From Gemmobacter sp034519525 (GTDB lineage: Bacteria > Pseudomonadota > Alphaproteobacteria > Rhodobacterales > Rhodobacteraceae): a DNA stretch of 64,000 bases. Positions 43,749 to 52,325 of the stretch are shown piece by piece. The stretch's first letter is position 1, and every line of letters begins with the position of its first letter. Under the pieces are notes generated by a model that made no database searches, had not been told where the DNA came from, and saw nothing but the letters and a program-made list of their open reading frames with translations. The stretch spans positions 68,233 through 132,232 of the forward strand of contig JAXHOJ010000039.1 in the NCBI GenBank assembly GCA_034519525.1, read 5' to 3'. The translations under genes were made by a program, and so were the position numbers.

Positions 43749-44288
43749 TCAGAACATCGGCGCATATTTCCAGCGGTCGGCATCGGGCGTGACCTCTTCC
43801 AGATCATAGCCCGACCGGCGCAGCCTTTGCGCATCGGCAAATCCCAGATCGGCGGCCTGATCCACCAGCGCCCGGCCCGCCGCCTCATCCTGCACCGTGC
43901 CGCGCCCGCGCATCATGTCCAGCCCATAGTTGAACATGCCCACCGGATCGCCCGCCTCGGCGGCCATCCGGTCATAATCCGCCGCGCGGTCCGGGTCCAT
44001 GTCGCCGCCAAATCCGTTGTCATGCAGATAGGATAGCCAGGTCATCGCCCCGGTATACCCATCATCGACACAGCGTTCGAACAGCTGGCGCGCCATGTCA
44101 TGGCTGCCCGATTTCGTCATCAGATAGCCCGAGGCGCAGGTGGTCATCGAGGTATTGCCCTTCAGCGCCTCGTCCAGATTGCGGCTCAGGCTCATTTCAT
44201 CGGGGTTCAGCGTGCCATCTTCGGCTTCGGCCTGTGCGGCCAGCGGCAGCAGGGCAACCAGAAGGGGCAGCAGGGCAAGTTTCGGCAT
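43749..44288 (-). CDS. Exported Sel1-repeat protein, second copy
   Basis: This protein has 179 residues from the ATG at 44288, preceded by GGAGGATATC; an ATG at 44306 would add six. It has a signal peptide ending AQAE, then DGTLNPDE, matching DGILNPEE of the protein at 40632. Sel1-like repeats follow (LSYLHDNGFGGDMDPDRAADYDRMAAEAG, YGLDMMRGRGTVQDEAAG). It is an old paralogue of the other Sel1 protein. Function unknown. Confidence 0.75.
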   Translation of the reverse strand: MPKLALLPLLVALLPLAAQAEAEDGTLNPDEMSLSRNLDEALKGNTSMTTCASGYLMTKSGSHDMARQLFERCVDDGYTGAMTWLSYLHDNGFGGDMDPDRAADYDRMAAEAGDPVGMFNYGLDMMRGRGTVQDEAAGRALVDQAADLGFADAQRLRRSGYDLEEVTPDADRWKYAPMF

Positions 44289-44417
44289 GATATCCTCCGC
44301 ACGCATCGCCCAAGGCTAACCCCGGCAGCACCGCCCGCAATGATACAATGGTCGCCCCCGGCAAAGACCCGCCGAAGGCCCGCTTTGCCCCCTGCCGCAG
44401 ATCCTTGCGCGAAAGGG

Positions 44418-44446
44418 TTGCAGACTCGGCCCGTTTGCCCTATATC
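44418..44446 (+). promoter_or_regulatory. Promoter of the rimP-nusA-infB operon
   Basis: TTGCAG (44418-44423) and TATATC (44441-44446) are separated by 17 bases, a good sigma-70-type promoter. Transcription would begin near 44453, about 100 bases before rimP. Confidence 0.65.
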
Positions 44447-44501
44447 CCCGTTCAACAGCGGCGCTGTCGGGTCCAAACCGCCAGCCCACCGAACGATTGC
44501 G

Positions 44502-44527
44502 AACGGGCCGCCAGCGCCCGTTTTTTT
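44502..44527 (+). terminator. Attenuator-like terminator in the rimP leader
   Basis: A 7-bp stem (AACGGGC / GCCCGTT) with a 7-base loop is followed by a T tract, 44502-44527. It lies after the promoter and 29 bases before the rimP start, so it would stop leader transcripts unless bypassed. An upstream CAGCGGCGCTG self-pairing segment could form an alternative fold. Confidence 0.7.
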
Positions 44528-44556
44528 GTTTTCGCCCCACGGATACCGGATCACCG

Positions 44557-45174
44557 ATGACCGACCTTATCGCCAAGACCGCCATCGACCGCCGCATTGC
44601 GGATATCGTCGGCCCCGCCATCGAGGGGCTGGGGTTCGAACTGGTGCGCATCCGCCTGATGGGTGGTCGCACCCGGATCCTGCAGATCATGGTGGATCGC
44701 CCCGATGGCGGCATCGAGGTGGACGAATGTGCCGCCGTTTCCACCGCCGTCTCTGCCGTGCTGGATGTCGAAGACCCGATCGAGGAAAACTATGTCCTTG
44801 AAGTGTCTTCCCCCGGCATCGACCGCCCGCTGACCCGTCTGAAGGATTTCGGCATGTGGGAAGGCTATGAGGCCCGCCTTGAAACCAGCGAGCTGATCGA
44901 CGGCCGCCGCCGCTTCAAGGGCGTGCTGGAAGGCTTCGAGGGTGACGAGGTTCTGATCGAGATCGAAGAGGGCGGCCAGCCGCTGACCATCGGCCTGAAG
45001 TTCGACTGGCTGTCGGATGCCAAGCTGCTGCTCACCGACGAGCTGATCGCCGAAGTGCTGCGCCAGCGCAAAGAGGCGGGCGTGATCGACGAATCGAAGT
45101 TCGACGAGATCGAAGAGACCGAAGAAGGGGATGACGAGGACGAAACCTCCGAAGCCCCCGCGACGAAACACTGA
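44557..45174 (+). CDS. rimP: Ribosome maturation factor RimP
   Basis: This protein has 205 residues from the ATG at 44557; an earlier in-frame start at 44497 lies inside the attenuator. It aids 30S subunit maturation. The N-terminal alpha/beta domain holds GLGFELVRIRLMGG and VDECAAVSTAVSAVLD; EVSSPGIDRPL and a C-terminal SH3-like barrel follow. A long acidic tail closes it (about 185-205). First gene of the operon. Confidence 0.95.
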   Translation: MTDLIAKTAIDRRIADIVGPAIEGLGFELVRIRLMGGRTRILQIMVDRPDGGIEVDECAAVSTAVSAVLDVEDPIEENYVLEVSSPGIDRPLTRLKDFGMWEGYEARLETSELIDGRRRFKGVLEGFEGDEVLIEIEEGGQPLTIGLKFDWLSDAKLLLTDELIAEVLRQRKEAGVIDESKFDEIEETEEGDDEDETSEAPATKH

Positions 45175-45190
45175 AGGCCAAGAGGACATC

Positions 45191-46804
45191 ATGGCGATTA
45201 CGTCTGCGAATCAGCTGGAACTTCTGCAAACCGCCGAGGCGGTGGCGCGCGAGAAGATGATCGACCCCGATCTGGTGATTCAGGCGATGGAGGAAAGCCT
45301 CGCCCGTGCCGCCAAATCGCGTTACGGCTCGGATCTCGACATCCGCGTGAAGATCGACCGCAAGACCGGCCGCGCCACCTTTGCCCGCGTCCGCACCGTT
45401 GTGGCCGAGGAAGAATTCGAGAATCACCACGCCCAGCTGACGGTGAAACAGGCGAAATCCTACCTTGCCGATCCCCAGATCGGGGATGAGGTGCTGGATG
45501 ACGTGCCGCCGGTGGATCTGGGCCGCATCGCCGCGCAAAGCGCCAAGCAGGTGATCCTGCAGAAGGTGCGCGAGGCCGAGCGTGACCGCCAGTTCGACGA
45601 ATTCAAGGATCGCAAGGGCACCATCATCAATGGTGTGGTCAAGCGCGAGGAATATGGCAACCTGATCGTCGATATCGGCCGGGGCGAAGGCATCCTGCGC
45701 CGGAACGAAAAGATCGGCCGCGAATCCTATCGCCCGAACGACCGTATCCGCTGCTTCATCAAGGATGTGCGCCGCGAAACCCGTGGCCCGCAGGTCTTCC
45801 TGTCGCGCACCGATCCGCAGTTCATGGCCGAACTGTTCAAGATGGAAGTGCCCGAAATCTATGACGGCATCATCGAGATCAAGGCCGTGGCCCGTGATCC
45901 CGGTTCGCGCGCCAAGATTGCCGTGGTCAGCCATGAAAGCTCGATTGATCCGGTCGGCGCCTGCGTCGGTATGCGCGGTTCGCGCGTGCAGGCCGTGGTG
46001 AACGAACTGCAGGGCGAAAAGATCGACATCATTCCGTGGAACTCGGATATCGCCACCTTCCTCGTGAACGCGCTGCAGCCGGCCGAAGTGTCGAAAGTGG
46101 TGTTCGACGAAGAGGCAGGCAAGATCGAGGTCGTGGTGCCGGACGAACAGCTGTCGCTGGCCATCGGCCGCCGCGGCCAGAACGTGCGCCTTGCCAGCCA
46201 GCTGACCGCGCTGGACATCGACATCATGACCGAGGCCGAAGAAAGCGCGCGTCGTCAGGCAGAATTTGCCGTGCGCACGAAACTCTTCATGGATACCCTT
46301 GATATCGACGAGATGATGGCCCAGCTTCTGGTGGCCGAAGGGTTCACCAATCTGGAAGAAGTGGCCTATGTCGACCGGGACGAGCTTCTGTCCATCGACG
46401 GCTTCGACGAGGGCACCGCAGAAGAACTGCAGGCCCGCGCCCGCGATTACATCGAAGAGCAGAATCGCAAGGCGATCGAAACCGCGAAGGCGATGGGTGT
46501 CGAAGACAGCCTGATGAACTTCGAAGGCCTGACCCCCCAGATGCTGGAGGCTTTGGCCAAGGACGGCATCAAGACGCTGGAAGATTTCGCCACCTGCGCC
46601 GACTGGGAACTGGCTGGCGGCTGGACGACCGAAAACGGCCAGCGCAAGAAAGACGACGGCGTGCTTGAAAAATTCGAGATGTCGCTGGACGAGGCACAGA
46701 CCCTCATCATGACCGCCCGTGTCATGCTGGGTTGGGTCGATCCGTCGGAGCTGGCTCCGGCAGAAGACCTGCCGGAAGAAACCGAAGAAGAGGACGAGGC
46801 CTGA
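45191..46804 (+). CDS. nusA: Transcription termination/antitermination factor NusA
   Basis: This protein has 537 residues from the ATG at 45191. Order: N-terminal RNA polymerase-binding domain (1-135), S1 domain (about 137-200, GTIINGVVKREEYGNLIVDIG), two KH domains (about 205-345, VGMRGSRVQAVVNELQGEKIDI and AIGRRGQNVRLASQL), then two helix-hairpin-helix repeats (about 365-515) and an acidic tail. It lies 16 bases after rimP. Confidence 0.97.
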   Translation: MAITSANQLELLQTAEAVAREKMIDPDLVIQAMEESLARAAKSRYGSDLDIRVKIDRKTGRATFARVRTVVAEEEFENHHAQLTVKQAKSYLADPQIGDEVLDDVPPVDLGRIAAQSAKQVILQKVREAERDRQFDEFKDRKGTIINGVVKREEYGNLIVDIGRGEGILRRNEKIGRESYRPNDRIRCFIKDVRRETRGPQVFLSRTDPQFMAELFKMEVPEIYDGIIEIKAVARDPGSRAKIAVVSHESSIDPVGACVGMRGSRVQAVVNELQGEKIDIIPWNSDIATFLVNALQPAEVSKVVFDEEAGKIEVVVPDEQLSLAIGRRGQNVRLASQLTALDIDIMTEAEESARRQAEFAVRTKLFMDTLDIDEMMAQLLVAEGFTNLEEVAYVDRDELLSIDGFDEGTAEELQARARDYIEEQNRKAIETAKAMGVEDSLMNFEGLTPQMLEALAKDGIKTLEDFATCADWELAGGWTTENGQRKKDDGVLEKFEMSLDEAQTLIMTARVMLGWVDPSELAPAEDLPEETEEEDEA

Positions 46805-46824
46805 TCGGCCTCGGAGCGTGACGC

Positions 46825-47469
46825 GTGACGCGCGGCGGACGAAACGACGCTAAGGACGAACCGGAACGCAAGTGCATCGTTTCGGGCGAAAGCCAGCCGA
46901 AAGGCGGGCTGATCCGCTTTGTCCTTGGGCCGGATGACATGGTTGTTCCCGATCTTCTGGGCCGCTTGCCCGGCCGGGGCATCTATGTCGCGGCGGATCG
47001 GGCCGCGCTGACCAAGGCGGCGGCAAAGGGCCTGTTTGCCCGCGCCGCCCGCGCGCCCGCCAAGGCGCCCGCAGATCTGGCCGCCATGGTCGAAGGTCTG
47101 CTGGTGCGGCGGGTGCTGGATCTGCTGAGTCTGGCCCGCAAGGCCGGTGATGCGGTGACGGGCTATGAAAAGGTGAAAGACTGGCTGGTGAAAGGCACGG
47201 CAACCGTGCTGATCCAGGCCAGCGACGGGTCGGAGCGGGGCAAGTCCAAGCTGCGTCCGCCGGAAAAAACGGGGCTGTTCATCGGCTGCCTGACAGCCCA
47301 GGAAATGGGTTTGGCTTTCGGTCGTGAACATGCCATACACGGCGCGCTTGCGGCTGGTGGACTCAGCGACCGTGTTGTAGAGGAAGCGGCAAGGCTGGCA
47401 GGGCTCCGGGGTGGAGCAGGCCAGCAGGACGGCGGCGAGACCGCCGGAGAGGATACGAAGACGGCATGA
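46825..47469 (+). CDS. ylxR: YlxR-type RNA-binding protein with L7Ae-like domain
   Basis: This 214-residue protein has a GTG start. The N-terminal YlxR domain (about 10-90) has ERKCIVSGE and RLPGRGIYV. A second part (about 90-185) resembles the L7Ae/Gadd45 fold (LLSLARKAGDAVTGYEKV). The fused form is usual in alphaproteobacteria. It overlaps infB by 4 bases. It probably binds rRNA or modulates translation factors. Confidence 0.9.
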   Translation: MTRGGRNDAKDEPERKCIVSGESQPKGGLIRFVLGPDDMVVPDLLGRLPGRGIYVAADRAALTKAAAKGLFARAARAPAKAPADLAAMVEGLLVRRVLDLLSLARKAGDAVTGYEKVKDWLVKGTATVLIQASDGSERGKSKLRPPEKTGLFIGCLTAQEMGLAFGREHAIHGALAAGGLSDRVVEEAARLAGLRGGAGQQDGGETAGEDTKTA

Positions 47470-50075
47470 GCGATACAGACGGCAAAAAACCCCTCGGTCT
47501 TGGCGGCGGGTCCGGGCAGCGCCCCGGTCAGGTGAAGCAAAGCTTCTCCCATGGCCGCACCAAGAGCGTCGTGGTGGAGACCAAACGCAAGCGCGTCGTG
47601 GTGCCCAAACCGGGTGCCCCGGGGGGTGCTGCGGGTGGCTCCTCCTCGCCGCATCTGGGCGATCCGTCCAAGCGCCCGGCAGGGATTTCCGACGCCGAGA
47701 TGGAGCGCCGTCTGGCTGCTTTGCGTGCCGCCAAGGCCCGCGAAGCCGATGACAACGCCCGCCGCGCGGAAGAAGAACGCCAGCGCGAAGAAGACCGCCA
47801 GCGGCGCCGCGATGACATCGAGGCGAAAGAGCGCGAGGCCCGCGAGGCCGAAGCCGCCCGCAAGGCCAAGATCGAAGAAGAAGAACGTCAGGCAAAGGCC
47901 GAAGCCGATGCCAAGGCTGCTGCTGCGGTGGCCCGCAAGGCTGACGTGCTGAACACCCGGTCGCGGTCCACGCAACCGAAAGAAAAAGAACAACCCGTTT
48001 CCAAGGCCAAAGAGGCTGCGGCCCCGGCGGCCCCGGCTGCGGCGCCCGCACCCGGTGGTGAAGACACGCGTGGCGGTGGCGGCGGTGGTGGTCCGAAGCC
48101 TGTGCTCGGCCAGCGCAAATCCGACCGCGAGCGCGAAGAACGCGAACGCAGCGCCAAGGCGAACAAGGGCGAAGACGGCCGCCGTGCCGGCAAGCTGACC
48201 CTGAATGCCGCCATGGATGGCGAGGGCGGGCGCACCCGTTCTCTGGCCGCCATGAAGCGCAAGCAGGAAAAGGCCCGCCACAAGGCCATTGGCTTCAAGA
48301 AGCCCGAAAAGCAGGCCCGCGACGTGCAGCTGCCCGAAACCATCGTGGTGTCGGAACTGGCGAACCGTATGGCCGAACGGGCCGCGGATGTGGTCAAGTC
48401 GCTCATGAAAATGGGCATGATGGTCACCATGAACCAGGCCATTGACGCCGATACTGCCGAACTGGTGATCGAGGAATTCGGTCACAAGGCGGTTCGCGTG
48501 TCGGATGCCGATGTGGAACAGGTGATCGACACGGTTCAGGACAAATCCGAAGACCTGCAGCCGCGTCCGCCGATCGTGACCATCATGGGCCACGTCGACC
48601 ACGGCAAGACCTCGCTGCTGGATGCGATCCGCAAGGCCAATGTGGTGTCCGGCGAAGCCGGGGGCATCACCCAGCATATCGGCGCCTATCAGGTGAAAAC
48701 CCCGAATGGTGCGCTGGTCAGCTTCCTCGATACGCCCGGCCACGCCGCCTTCACCTCCATGCGGGCCCGTGGCGCGCAGGTGACGGATATCGTGGTTCTG
48801 GTGGTGGCAGCCGATGATGCCGTGATGCCGCAGACGATCGAGGCCATCGCCCATGCCAAGGCCGCCAAGGTGCCGATGATCATCGCCATCAACAAATGCG
48901 ACAAGCCGGGCGCCAACCCGCAGAAGGTCCGCACGGATCTGCTGCAGCACGAGGTTGTTGTCGAGGAAATGTCGGGCGATGTGCAGGATGTCGAGGTTTC
49001 GGCCAAGACCGGCAAGGGCCTGGACAATCTGCTGGAAGCCATCGCGCTTCAGGCAGAAATCCTGGAACTGCGCGCCAACCCGAACCGCGCTGCGGCCGGT
49101 GCGGTGATCGAAGCCAAGCTGGATGTGGGCCGTGGCCCGGTGGCAACGGTTCTGGTGCAGAACGGCACGCTGAAAAAAGGCGACATCTTTGTTGTGGGCG
49201 AGCAGTGGGGCAAGGTCCGCGCGCTCATCAACGACAAGGGCGATGTGGTGACCGAAGCCGGGCCTTCCGTTCCGGTCGAGGTGCTGGGTCTGAACGGTAC
49301 GCCGCAGGCCGGTGACGTGCTGAACGTGGTGGAAACCGAAGCGCAGGCGCGCGAGATTGCCACCTATCGTGAAAGCGCTGCCCGCGACAAACGCGCCGCT
49401 GCCGGTGCCGCGACCACGCTGGAACAGCTGATGGCCAAGGCCAAGGCTGACAAATCTGTGGCCGAACTGCCGGTGCTGGTGAAAACCGATGTGCAGGGCT
49501 CTGCCGAGGCAATCGTGCAGGCTCTGGAAAAGATCGGCAACGACGAGGTGCGCGTGCGCATCCTGCACTCCGGTGTCGGTGCCATCACCGATACAGATGT
49601 CGGTCTGGCCGAGGCGTCCAACGCCCCGATCATCGGCTTCAACGTGCGGGCCAATGCTTCGGCCCGCAACAGCGCGCATCAGAAGGGTGTCGAGATCCGT
49701 TATTACTCGATCATCTATGATCTGGTGGATGACATCAAGGCTGCGGCCTCCGGCCTGCTCAAGGCCGAAGTGCGCGAGCATTTCATCGGCTATGCGCAGA
49801 TCAAAGAGGTGTTCCGCATCACCGGCGTCGGCAATGTGGCGGGCTGTATCGTTACCGAAGGCGTGGCACGCCGCTCGGCAGGCGTGCGTCTGCTGCGCGA
49901 CAACGTGGTGATCCACGAGGGCACGCTGAAGACCCTGAAGCGCTTCAAGGACGAGGTGAAGGAAGTCATCTCGGGTCAGGAATGCGGCATGGCCTTCGAA
50001 CGTTACGAAGATGTGCGCGCAGGCGACATCATCGAAATCTTCGAACGCGAAGAGGTGGAACGCAAGCTGGCCTGA
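47466..50075 (+). CDS. infB: Translation initiation factor IF-2
   Basis: This 869-residue GTPase brings initiator tRNA to the 30S subunit. A long charged, repetitive N-terminal region (1-330) is rich in Glu, Arg, Lys and Ala and includes a Gly run. G motifs follow: IMGHVDHGKTSLLD (G1), SGEAGGITQHIG (G2), DTPGHAAF (G3) and NKCDKPGA (G4). The beta-barrel and C-terminal domains run to EVERKLA. Last gene of the operon, before a strong terminator. Confidence 0.98.
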   Translation: MSDTDGKKPLGLGGGSGQRPGQVKQSFSHGRTKSVVVETKRKRVVVPKPGAPGGAAGGSSSPHLGDPSKRPAGISDAEMERRLAALRAAKAREADDNARRAEEERQREEDRQRRRDDIEAKEREAREAEAARKAKIEEEERQAKAEADAKAAAAVARKADVLNTRSRSTQPKEKEQPVSKAKEAAAPAAPAAAPAPGGEDTRGGGGGGGPKPVLGQRKSDREREERERSAKANKGEDGRRAGKLTLNAAMDGEGGRTRSLAAMKRKQEKARHKAIGFKKPEKQARDVQLPETIVVSELANRMAERAADVVKSLMKMGMMVTMNQAIDADTAELVIEEFGHKAVRVSDADVEQVIDTVQDKSEDLQPRPPIVTIMGHVDHGKTSLLDAIRKANVVSGEAGGITQHIGAYQVKTPNGALVSFLDTPGHAAFTSMRARGAQVTDIVVLVVAADDAVMPQTIEAIAHAKAAKVPMIIAINKCDKPGANPQKVRTDLLQHEVVVEEMSGDVQDVEVSAKTGKGLDNLLEAIALQAEILELRANPNRAAAGAVIEAKLDVGRGPVATVLVQNGTLKKGDIFVVGEQWGKVRALINDKGDVVTEAGPSVPVEVLGLNGTPQAGDVLNVVETEAQAREIATYRESAARDKRAAAGAATTLEQLMAKAKADKSVAELPVLVKTDVQGSAEAIVQALEKIGNDEVRVRILHSGVGAITDTDVGLAEASNAPIIGFNVRANASARNSAHQKGVEIRYYSIIYDLVDDIKAAASGLLKAEVREHFIGYAQIKEVFRITGVGNVAGCIVTEGVARRSAGVRLLRDNVVIHEGTLKTLKRFKDEVKEVISGQECGMAFERYEDVRAGDIIEIFEREEVERKLA

Positions 50076-50088
50076 CCGGCTTGCATCA

Positions 50089-50159
50089 CCGCGGCGGGCC
50101 TCGCCGCGGTGCCTGCCCCGAGGATATGAAAAAAGCCGGGCAACTTGCCCGGCTTTTTT
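50089..50159. terminator. Bidirectional terminator after infB
   Basis: First hairpin ACCGCGGCGGGCCTCGCCGCGGT at 50089-50111. Second: A6, then a perfect stem GCCGGGCAACTTGCCCGGC (50135-50153), then T6. The second works in both directions and so also serves the minus-strand 46-aa gene. Confidence 0.93.
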
Positions 50160-50184
50160 CATTCACAACCACATGCGGTGCCGA

Positions 50185-50325
50185 TCAGGCACTGCGCGCA
50201 GCCGCGACAGGATAGCCAACGAAGGTCTTTTCATCCACCCGGACCATCAGTTTGCCATCCGCAGTTTTGCCAACCACGATACCCTGCACCGAAACGCAGG
50301 TTCCCAGAGAGATAGTGCGCAGCAT
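50185..50325 (-). CDS. Small 46-residue protein, function unknown
   Basis: A short gene with a clear GGGGGA ribosome site five bases before the ATG at 50325. The product begins MLRTISLGTCVSVQGIVVG and has several short beta strands (GKLMVRVDEKTFVGYPV), suggesting a small SH3-like or OB-like barrel. One Cys. No signal peptide. Family not named. It lies convergent to infB across a shared terminator. The rest of the 50161-50439 gap has an A/T-rich promoter-like stretch at 50380-50420 and nothing else. Confidence 0.65.
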   Translation of the reverse strand: MLRTISLGTCVSVQGIVVGKTADGKLMVRVDEKTFVGYPVAAARSA

Positions 50326-50439
50326 TTGATTCCCCCATGAAAATGCCACCAATCCTGTGCAGGATACTGGGGAACGCCCTGATTTTGAAATAACAAAAAA
50401 GTCGCAATGTTGACTTATTCATGTGGCGTTTCGCCTATT

Positions 50440-50838
50440 TCATAGCCAATCGCGCAGAATGGGGATCAGCGGTATATCCGCTGGTGGCATTGGATAGTCC
50501 TTGAGGCTATGCGCGCGCACCCAGGTGATTCGCTGCCCCTCGCGCCCGGTGGGTGTGCCCTGCCAGCGGCGGCAGGCAAACAGCGGCATCAGCAGGTGAA
50601 AATCGGGGTAGCTGTGGCTGGCAAAGGTCAGCGGCGCCAGACAGCTTTGCCAGGTGTCGATGCCCAGCTCTTCCTTCAGCTCGCGGATCAGCGCGGCTTC
50701 GGGCGTCTCGCCCGGCTCCACCTTGCCGCCCGGAAACTCCCACAGACCGGCCAGCGATTTGCCCTCGGGGCGCTGTGCCAGCAGCACGCGGCCATCGGCG
50801 TCGATCAGGGCGACGGCGGCAACGAGAGTGATTTTCAT
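50440..50838 (-). CDS. mutT: 8-oxo-dGTP diphosphatase (Nudix)
   Basis: This 132-residue enzyme removes oxidised dGTP from the nucleotide pool. The Nudix box GGKVEPGETPEAALIRELKEELG (residues 37-59) is intact. Order argJ then mutT on the same strand, with a hairpin between. Confidence 0.93.
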   Translation of the reverse strand: MKITLVAAVALIDADGRVLLAQRPEGKSLAGLWEFPGGKVEPGETPEAALIRELKEELGIDTWQSCLAPLTFASHSYPDFHLLMPLFACRRWQGTPTGREGQRITWVRAHSLKDYPMPPADIPLIPILRDWL

Positions 50839-50861
50839 GAACGCTCCGCTTGTGGCAGGCG

Positions 50862-50900
50862 CCGGGGGCTTTGCGCCCCCGGACCCCCGCAGGATATTTG
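50862..50900. terminator. GC-rich hairpin element between argJ and mutT
   Basis: CCGGGGGC (50862-50869) pairs with GCCCCCGG (50875-50882), followed by ACCCCCGCAGGATATTT. It is the reverse-orientation relative of the element inside the ATPase gene at 36475. Likely a dispersed repeat with terminator activity. Confidence 0.55.
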
Positions 50901-50923
50901 GACCAAGATAAAAGCAGCCCCGG

Positions 50924-52309
50924 TCAGGAGCGGTAATCGGCGTTGATCTCGATATAGCGTTTGGTCAGATCGCAGGTCCAGATCGACCGGGTGGCCCAGC
51001 CAAGGCCCAGATCCACGGTAATCACCAGCTCGCTGCGGCGGAAATAGGCGGCGCCGTCCGCCTCTTGATAGGCCGGGTGGCGCCAGCCGTTTTCGGCCAC
51101 CAGAATATCGCCAAAGCTGATGCTCAGCCGGTCACGATCGGCCTGGGCGCCGGATTTGCCGATGGCGGCCACGATGCGGCCCCAGTTCGGATCCTCGCCC
51201 GCCAGCGCGGTTTTCACCAGCGGGCTGTTGGCGATGGATTTGCCGACGCGCAGCGCGTCTTCGGGCGAAGCGGCGCCGGTGACGCGGATTTCCACGAATT
51301 TCGTGGCGCCTTCGCCATCCTTCACCACCTGCTGCGCCAGATCCAGCATCACGCCGCGCAGCGCGTTTTCAAAGGCGATGCCGGTGGCACTGCCGAACTG
51401 CACCTCGGCCGCCGGGCTGGTGCCGGTGGCGGCCAGCAGCAGCGTGTCCGAGGTGGAGGTATCGCTATCCACCGTGATGGAATTGAAGGTGCCATCCACA
51501 TTGTTCGACAGGAAGTTCTGCAGCAGCGGCTGGCTGATCTTCGCATCGGTGAAGATATAGACCAGCATCGTCGCCATATCCGGCGCGATCATGCCCGAGC
51601 CCTTGGCGATGCCTGCGATATGGATCGGCCCGCCCTCGCCCTCGATGGTGGCGCAGGCGCCCTTGGGGAAGGTGTCGGTGGTCATGATGGCTTCGGCCGC
51701 CATCTGGATGGCGTCTTCGGTCAGCGCCGCCACCAGATCGGGCACGATGGCGGTGATCTTTTCATGCGGCAGCGGCTCGCCGATCACGCCGGTGGAAGAC
51801 GAAAACACCCGGCTGGCAGGCAGGTTCAGCGCCGTGGCCACCCCGCCCGTCACCTCGGCCACGGCATGATCGCCGATGGCGCCGGTAAAGGCGTTGGAAT
51901 TGCCGGAGTTGACGATGATCGCCGCGCCCGCGCCTTCGGGCACGAAGCTGGACAGTTTCACCTGGCAATCGCGCACGCAGCCCGACCGGGTGGAGGATTT
52001 GGTGAAGACCCCGGCCATCACCGATCCCGGCGCCAGATGCACCAGCATCACATCCTTGCGGTTCTGATACTTGATGCCGGCACCCAGGGCGGCAAAACGT
52101 GCGCCCCGGATCACCGGCAGGGTGGGGAAGGATGCGGGGGCCAGCGGCGAGACCGGCTTTGCGGCCTTGGCCACGGCGGCAACCGCCTCTTCGGCCTTTT
52201 CGACAACCGCGCTGCGGATACCCTCAAGCTCGGTCGACAGACGGTCGACCTTTTTCCTGAGTTTCTTCTTCAGCGCCTTTGCTTCGGCTTTCCAGTCGGT
52301 CTTGGCCAT
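50924..52309 (-). CDS. argJ: Glutamate N-acetyltransferase / amino-acid acetyltransferase
   Basis: This 461-residue bifunctional arginine-synthesis enzyme makes N-acetylglutamate and recovers acetyl from acetylornithine. The self-cleavage site is in KGSGMIAPDMATML (cut before Thr). IVNSGNSNAFTG and NWGRIVAAIG are typical, and the C-terminus is full. The first 50 or so residues are a Lys/Ala/Glu-rich helix (MAKTDWKAEAKALKKKLRKK) not found in most ArgJ, whose usual start corresponds to VSPLAPASFP near residue 53. Confidence 0.95.
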   Translation of the reverse strand: MAKTDWKAEAKALKKKLRKKVDRLSTELEGIRSAVVEKAEEAVAAVAKAAKPVSPLAPASFPTLPVIRGARFAALGAGIKYQNRKDVMLVHLAPGSVMAGVFTKSSTRSGCVRDCQVKLSSFVPEGAGAAIIVNSGNSNAFTGAIGDHAVAEVTGGVATALNLPASRVFSSSTGVIGEPLPHEKITAIVPDLVAALTEDAIQMAAEAIMTTDTFPKGACATIEGEGGPIHIAGIAKGSGMIAPDMATMLVYIFTDAKISQPLLQNFLSNNVDGTFNSITVDSDTSTSDTLLLAATGTSPAAEVQFGSATGIAFENALRGVMLDLAQQVVKDGEGATKFVEIRVTGAASPEDALRVGKSIANSPLVKTALAGEDPNWGRIVAAIGKSGAQADRDRLSISFGDILVAENGWRHPAYQEADGAAYFRRSELVITVDLGLGWATRSIWTCDLTKRYIEINADYRS

Positions 52310-52325
52310 CGCGTCCCCCGTGGGA

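Noticed and set aside
47163..50162. 999-codon open frame antisense to infB
   Set aside because: It mirrors the infB codons; its product is His/Gly/Leu-rich with no domain, as expected for the shadow of a high-GC gene. The sense frame is plainly IF-2.
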